Origin: Candidatus Magasanikiibacteriota bacterium
GTDB lineage: Bacteria > Patescibacteriota > Patescibacteriia > Magasanikbacterales > UBA922
Assembly: GCA_023246565.1 (NCBI GenBank)
Contig: JAHFIE010000048.1
Coordinates: 1 to 7,083 of the forward strand
Reading direction: 5' to 3'
Length of the DNA stretch: 7,083 nt
Shown: positions 5,293 to 7,083 of the stretch, piece by piece
Position numbering within the stretch: position 1 is the stretch's first letter
How the letters are laid out: every line of letters begins with the position of its first letter
Program-made: the position numbers and the translations under genes
The notes under the pieces: model-generated
The model's database searches: none
Told to the model about the DNA's origin: nothing
What the model saw: the letters and a program-made list of their open reading frames with translations, nothing else

Positions 5293-5841
5293 CTACTTTT
5301 TGGCAATAATGGCGGTTAATTTATGATCTTGGCGTTGAATTTCCTGTTCTTGGCGGATGGTTACTTGTGCTCCAACTTTAGCCATAAATTGTTTAATAAT
5401 ATCATAGGCCAAGTCCAATTTACCATGCTCACGACCACGAAGAATCAGTTCAATTTTGACTTTGTCACCACGATCCAAAAATTTTTGAGCTTGGTCACAT
5501 TTAACTTCAAGATCATGATCACCAATACGTACTGACAATCGGATACCTTTAACTTCACTCGTATGCGAATGTGCTTTTTGTTTTCGAATTTCTTTTTCTT
5601 TTTGGTATTTAAATTCAGAAAAATCAACAATTTTCGTAGCCGGGGGTTCACTCTTAGGATTAATCATGATAAGGTCCATGCCTTTATCTTCAGCCATGGC
5701 AATAGCTTCGGGAGTGCCGAGAACGCCCAAGTTGTTTCCTTCATCATCAATAACCAAAACACGCGGGGCAGTAATGTCACGATTTTTTACATATTGCACC
5801 ACCAGAGGTTTTTCAGGTCGTTTTTTTCGAGAAATCCGCAT
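5293..5841 (-). CDS. infC: Translation initiation factor IF-3
   Basis: This 182-residue protein has normal IF3 length. IF3 binds the 30S subunit, keeps it apart from 50S and checks start codon and initiator tRNA pairing. The N-terminal domain contains KNRDITAPRVLVIDDEG (19-35), LGVLGTPEAIAMA (38-50) and NPKSEPPATKIVDFSEFKY (61-79). A lysine-rich linker helix (80-92) leads to the C-terminal domain, with EVKGIRLSVRIGDHDLEVK (96-114), FLDRGDKVKIELILRGRE (121-138) and a final basic strand ending at residue 182. The start is ATG, not the rare AUU used for autoregulation in Escherichia coli. The ATG lies only 9 nt after the 3' end of the tmRNA gene, with no Shine-Dalgarno sequence and no promoter seen between them. 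The mRNA is thus probably produced by read-through of ssrA and 3' processing of the tmRNA. rpmI follows after 68 nt. Confidence 0.98.
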   Translation of the reverse strand: MRISRKKRPEKPLVVQYVKNRDITAPRVLVIDDEGNNLGVLGTPEAIAMAEDKGMDLIMINPKSEPPATKIVDFSEFKYQKEKEIRKQKAHSHTSEVKGIRLSVRIGDHDLEVKCDQAQKFLDRGDKVKIELILRGREHGKLDLAYDIIKQFMAKVGAQVTIRQEQEIQRQDHKLTAIIAKK

Positions 5842-5850
5842 AGAAAATTG

Positions 5851-6256
5851 TGGAGATGCCGAGAATCGAACTCGGGTCTAGATGGGTTACCGCTTCAGTC
5901 TACATGCTTAGCTGTTTTGGTGTTTCAAGATAGATATAGAAAAGCAGCAAAAATACCAATCTCTAAGCCTTAAGCCCTTTCAAATTTCCCCATAAGGCGC
6001 GAGAAAATTCTACACTCGATAGGTTAACACCCCAGTCACGTTCGTGACGCTCTTACCGAGTATCAGAGTTGGGATGGCTCAAGCAATTAAGCGAGAGCAG
6101 GAGCGAATGAAGGACTAAACGCTTGCGCGATAGTGGCCTTCACCCGACTAAATAAGTTGGCACTTATTGTTTGCCTAGTTGATAACGGGTACCTAGACAC
6201 CCCGGCAATGCTTGAAAGAGGCAACATAGGTCCACCTATCGAACCCTGTCATCCCC
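5851..6256 (-). ncRNA. ssrA: Transfer-messenger RNA (tmRNA)
   Basis: This is a one-piece tmRNA of about 406 nt. The tRNA-like part pairs GGGGATG (from 6256) with CATCTCC (5858-5852), discriminator A at 5851, and a T arm CCGAG-TTCGATT-CTCGG. Helix P2 is visible as TAGGTGG with CCATCTA and GTTGCC with GGTAAC. Pseudoknot PK1 pairs CGGG (6204-6201) with CCCG (6189-6186) and TGTCTAG (6199-6193) with CTAGGCA (6178-6172). A perfect GTCACG-style hairpin and other stems downstream of the tag match the PK2-PK4 zone. tmRNA with SmpB enters stalled ribosomes, supplies alanine and a degradation tag, and frees the ribosome. The CCA end is not encoded. It lies 47 nt after smpB and 9 nt before infC. No convincing own promoter was found, so it is probably transcribed with smpB. 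Confidence 0.95.
6087..6161 (-). other. Predicted tmRNA tag reading frame (24 codons plus stop)
   Basis: The frame starts at the likely resume codon GCC (6161-6159), 10 nt after PK1, and ends at TAA (6089-6087), which falls in the loop of the P5-like hairpin as in other tmRNAs. The peptide begins ANLFSR, has AQAF in the middle and ends FAPALA. Ala-Asn at the start and Leu-Ala at the end fit known tags. The length, 24 residues, is well above the roughly 10-15 of many tags. A shorter version from GCG (6128-6126) would give 13 residues. The start is inferred from position, not proven. Confidence 0.6.
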
Positions 6257-6303
6257 ATGAAAAATGATCCATTGTTGCATGACTTTTCACGGAGTATGAT
6301 CGT

Positions 6304-6747
6304 TTACTGCTTTGTAAATCGAGCAATTTCACGATCAATCTCTCTTTTTTTAATACTGGCTCGTTTATCGTATTTTTTCTTGCCGCGGGCCAAACCAATT
6401 TCAAGTTTTAAGTGTCGTCCCTTAGTATAGAGGGAAACAGGGACAATTGTCAACCCTTCTGTGGCTGATTTTTCCCGTAAATAATCGATCTGTTTTGCTT
6501 TGAGGAGTAATTGACGGCTTTGCTCTGGTTCATATCCTTCGAGATGTCCGGCAAAAGGATACGGAGAGATACGTGCGTTTAAGAGACGGGCGCCATTATG
6601 TCCAATGGTCACATATGAACCAGTCAGCTTTACATTTCCCAAACGAGCTGACTTTACTTCTTGCCCAGTCAATACCAAACCAGCCTCGAATGTTTCCAGG
6701 ATTTCATAATCAAATCGCGCTCGCTTGTTCGTCACAATTCTTGGCAT
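6304..6747 (-). CDS. smpB: SsrA-binding protein SmpB
   Basis: This 147-residue protein is full length for SmpB, the tmRNA partner that takes the place of the codon-anticodon helix in the decoding centre. Landmarks are IVTNKRARFDYEILETFEAG (4-23), GQEVKSARLGNVKL (28-41), SYV (43-45), ARISPYPFA (57-65), RQLLLKAKQIDYL (78-90), VPVSLYTKGRHLKLEIGLARGKKKYDKR (about 101-128) and the basic C-terminal tail that folds into the mRNA channel. The ATG at 6747 fits family N-termini. An in-frame ATG at 6759 would add four residues, and a TTG at 6786 is unlikely. ssrA follows after 47 nt, a common arrangement that suggests matched production. No Shine-Dalgarno site is seen. The upstream region is shared with a divergent gene. 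Confidence 0.96.
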   Translation of the reverse strand: MPRIVTNKRARFDYEILETFEAGLVLTGQEVKSARLGNVKLTGSYVTIGHNGARLLNARISPYPFAGHLEGYEPEQSRQLLLKAKQIDYLREKSATEGLTIVPVSLYTKGRHLKLEIGLARGKKKYDKRASIKKREIDREIARFTKQ

Positions 6748-6780
6748 AATTAAGCGCATAATAGTATATTTCTCTCTCTT

Positions 6781-6809
6781 TTGCAACTTTTGTCATAATA
6801 AATTATACT
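6781..6809. promoter_or_regulatory. Divergent promoter region between smpB and the right-edge gene
   Basis: On the plus strand TTGCAA (6781-6786) and TATACT (6804-6809) are 17 bp apart and would start transcription near 6816. On the minus strand a perfect TATAAT (6807-6802) overlaps the plus -10 box, with only a poor -35 (TTTTAT type) at the right distance, and would serve smpB with a start near 6795. The plus promoter is the better supported of the two. Confidence 0.55.
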
Positions 6810-6833
6810 ATTGTGGACTTCTCAATAAAAACT

Positions 6834-7083
6834 ATGTGGCCATTTCATCATGAATCAAAGCGCGTGATTATTTTCAAAACAATCGGGGTTTGTTGTGCAA
6901 TAGTCATCGTGGCATGGGGGCTGAATTATTTTTTGCGTCGTTCAAACACAAATATCACTTCTCAAGAAAAAATATCAGATAATACTGTTTCAATTATTGC
7001 CGAGACACCGGCTGAACTCAAAACACGGTATATAAAAACATTAACTGATTTAAAACAGACTATTGAAAATAATAGTCTATCTG
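6834..7083 (+). CDS. N-terminally anchored protein, unknown (partial)
   Basis: The frame is open from ATG 6834 to the end of the window, giving 83 residues with no stop; the 3' end is missing. Residues 11-34 (VIIFKTIGV to LNYFL) form one membrane helix with two adjacent Cys at 20-21, followed by RR and then a polar stretch rich in Thr, Ser, Asn and Glu. This is the plan of an anchored extracytoplasmic protein. The portion AELKTRYIKTLTDLKQTIEN (61-80) looks helical. No family is recognisable from this part. The promoter at 6781-6809 gives a leader of about 18 nt without a Shine-Dalgarno site, like the other AT-rich genes here. It is divergent from smpB. Confidence 0.72.
   Translation, partial: MWPFHHESKRVIIFKTIGVCCAIVIVAWGLNYFLRRSNTNITSQEKISDNTVSIIAETPAELKTRYIKTLTDLKQTIENNSLS

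Noticed and set aside
5563..5973. Plus-strand ORFs opposite infC and the tmRNA 3' end
   Set aside because: They cross a protein gene into a structural RNA gene and have no recognisable product.
6149..6175. Alternative tmRNA tag starting GCA AAC at 6174 and ending at a TAG
   Set aside because: The GCA is part of PK1 stem 2, and the eight-residue product would not end in the hydrophobic Leu-Ala type signal. The frame reaching TAA in P5 is better.
6257..6292. A separate promoter for ssrA
   Set aside because: Only a weak -10 (GATCAT) is present, with no -35 at 16-18 bp. Read-through from smpB is simpler.
1..7083. CRISPR array, insertion sequence, integrase or defence cassette
   Set aside because: No spaced direct repeats, transposase or recombinase motifs were seen. 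The tRNA-Asp gene has no adjacent integrase or duplicated 3' end.

Overview
The window looks like chromosomal DNA from a small-genome bacterium of the Patescibacteria (Candidate Phyla Radiation) type. This is an inference. It rests on the tight packing, short AT-rich spacers, minimal versions of ribosomal proteins bL20 and bL35, near absence of Shine-Dalgarno sites, and RNA genes without an encoded CCA end. Nothing here fixes the lineage.

Layout. Positions 1-51 show no supportable gene. At 52-91 a terminator-like hairpin overlaps a near-consensus promoter, which reads into a small, GC-rich membrane protein gene (153-623, +). A shared hairpin (639-708) separates it from a convergent ABC-F ATPase gene (716-2200, -). 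The ABC-F gene is divergent from a membrane-anchored PQQ-type sugar dehydrogenase gene (2304-3494, +), which ends in a strong terminator. Next is a second GC-rich, self-contained unit: promoter with an inverted repeat, a 104-aa DUF2103-like gene (3737-4051, +) and a long hairpin.

From 4176 to 6747 every gene is on the minus strand. Read in the direction of transcription these are smpB, ssrA (tmRNA), infC, rpmI and rplT, ending in a long hairpin at 4573-4654; then a 39-aa very basic ORF and tRNA-Asp(GUC). This is a translation block: SmpB and tmRNA rescue stalled ribosomes, IF3 controls initiation, and bL35 and bL20 build the 50S subunit. At the right edge a gene for an N-terminally anchored protein runs off the window (6834-, +), divergent from smpB.

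Promoters are easy to see: TTGACA-like and TATAAT-like boxes 17-18 bp apart precede most units. Most leaders are short and lack a Shine-Dalgarno sequence. The two GC-rich genes are the exceptions, having both GC-rich codons and purine-rich ribosome-binding sites, so they may have been acquired. The most interesting points are the tmRNA (a predicted 24-residue tag whose resume codon sits in a hairpin loop), infC starting only 9 nt after the tmRNA 3' end, and the two GC-rich modules with dyads inside their promoters. I found no CRISPR array, insertion sequence or clearly new multi-gene system.
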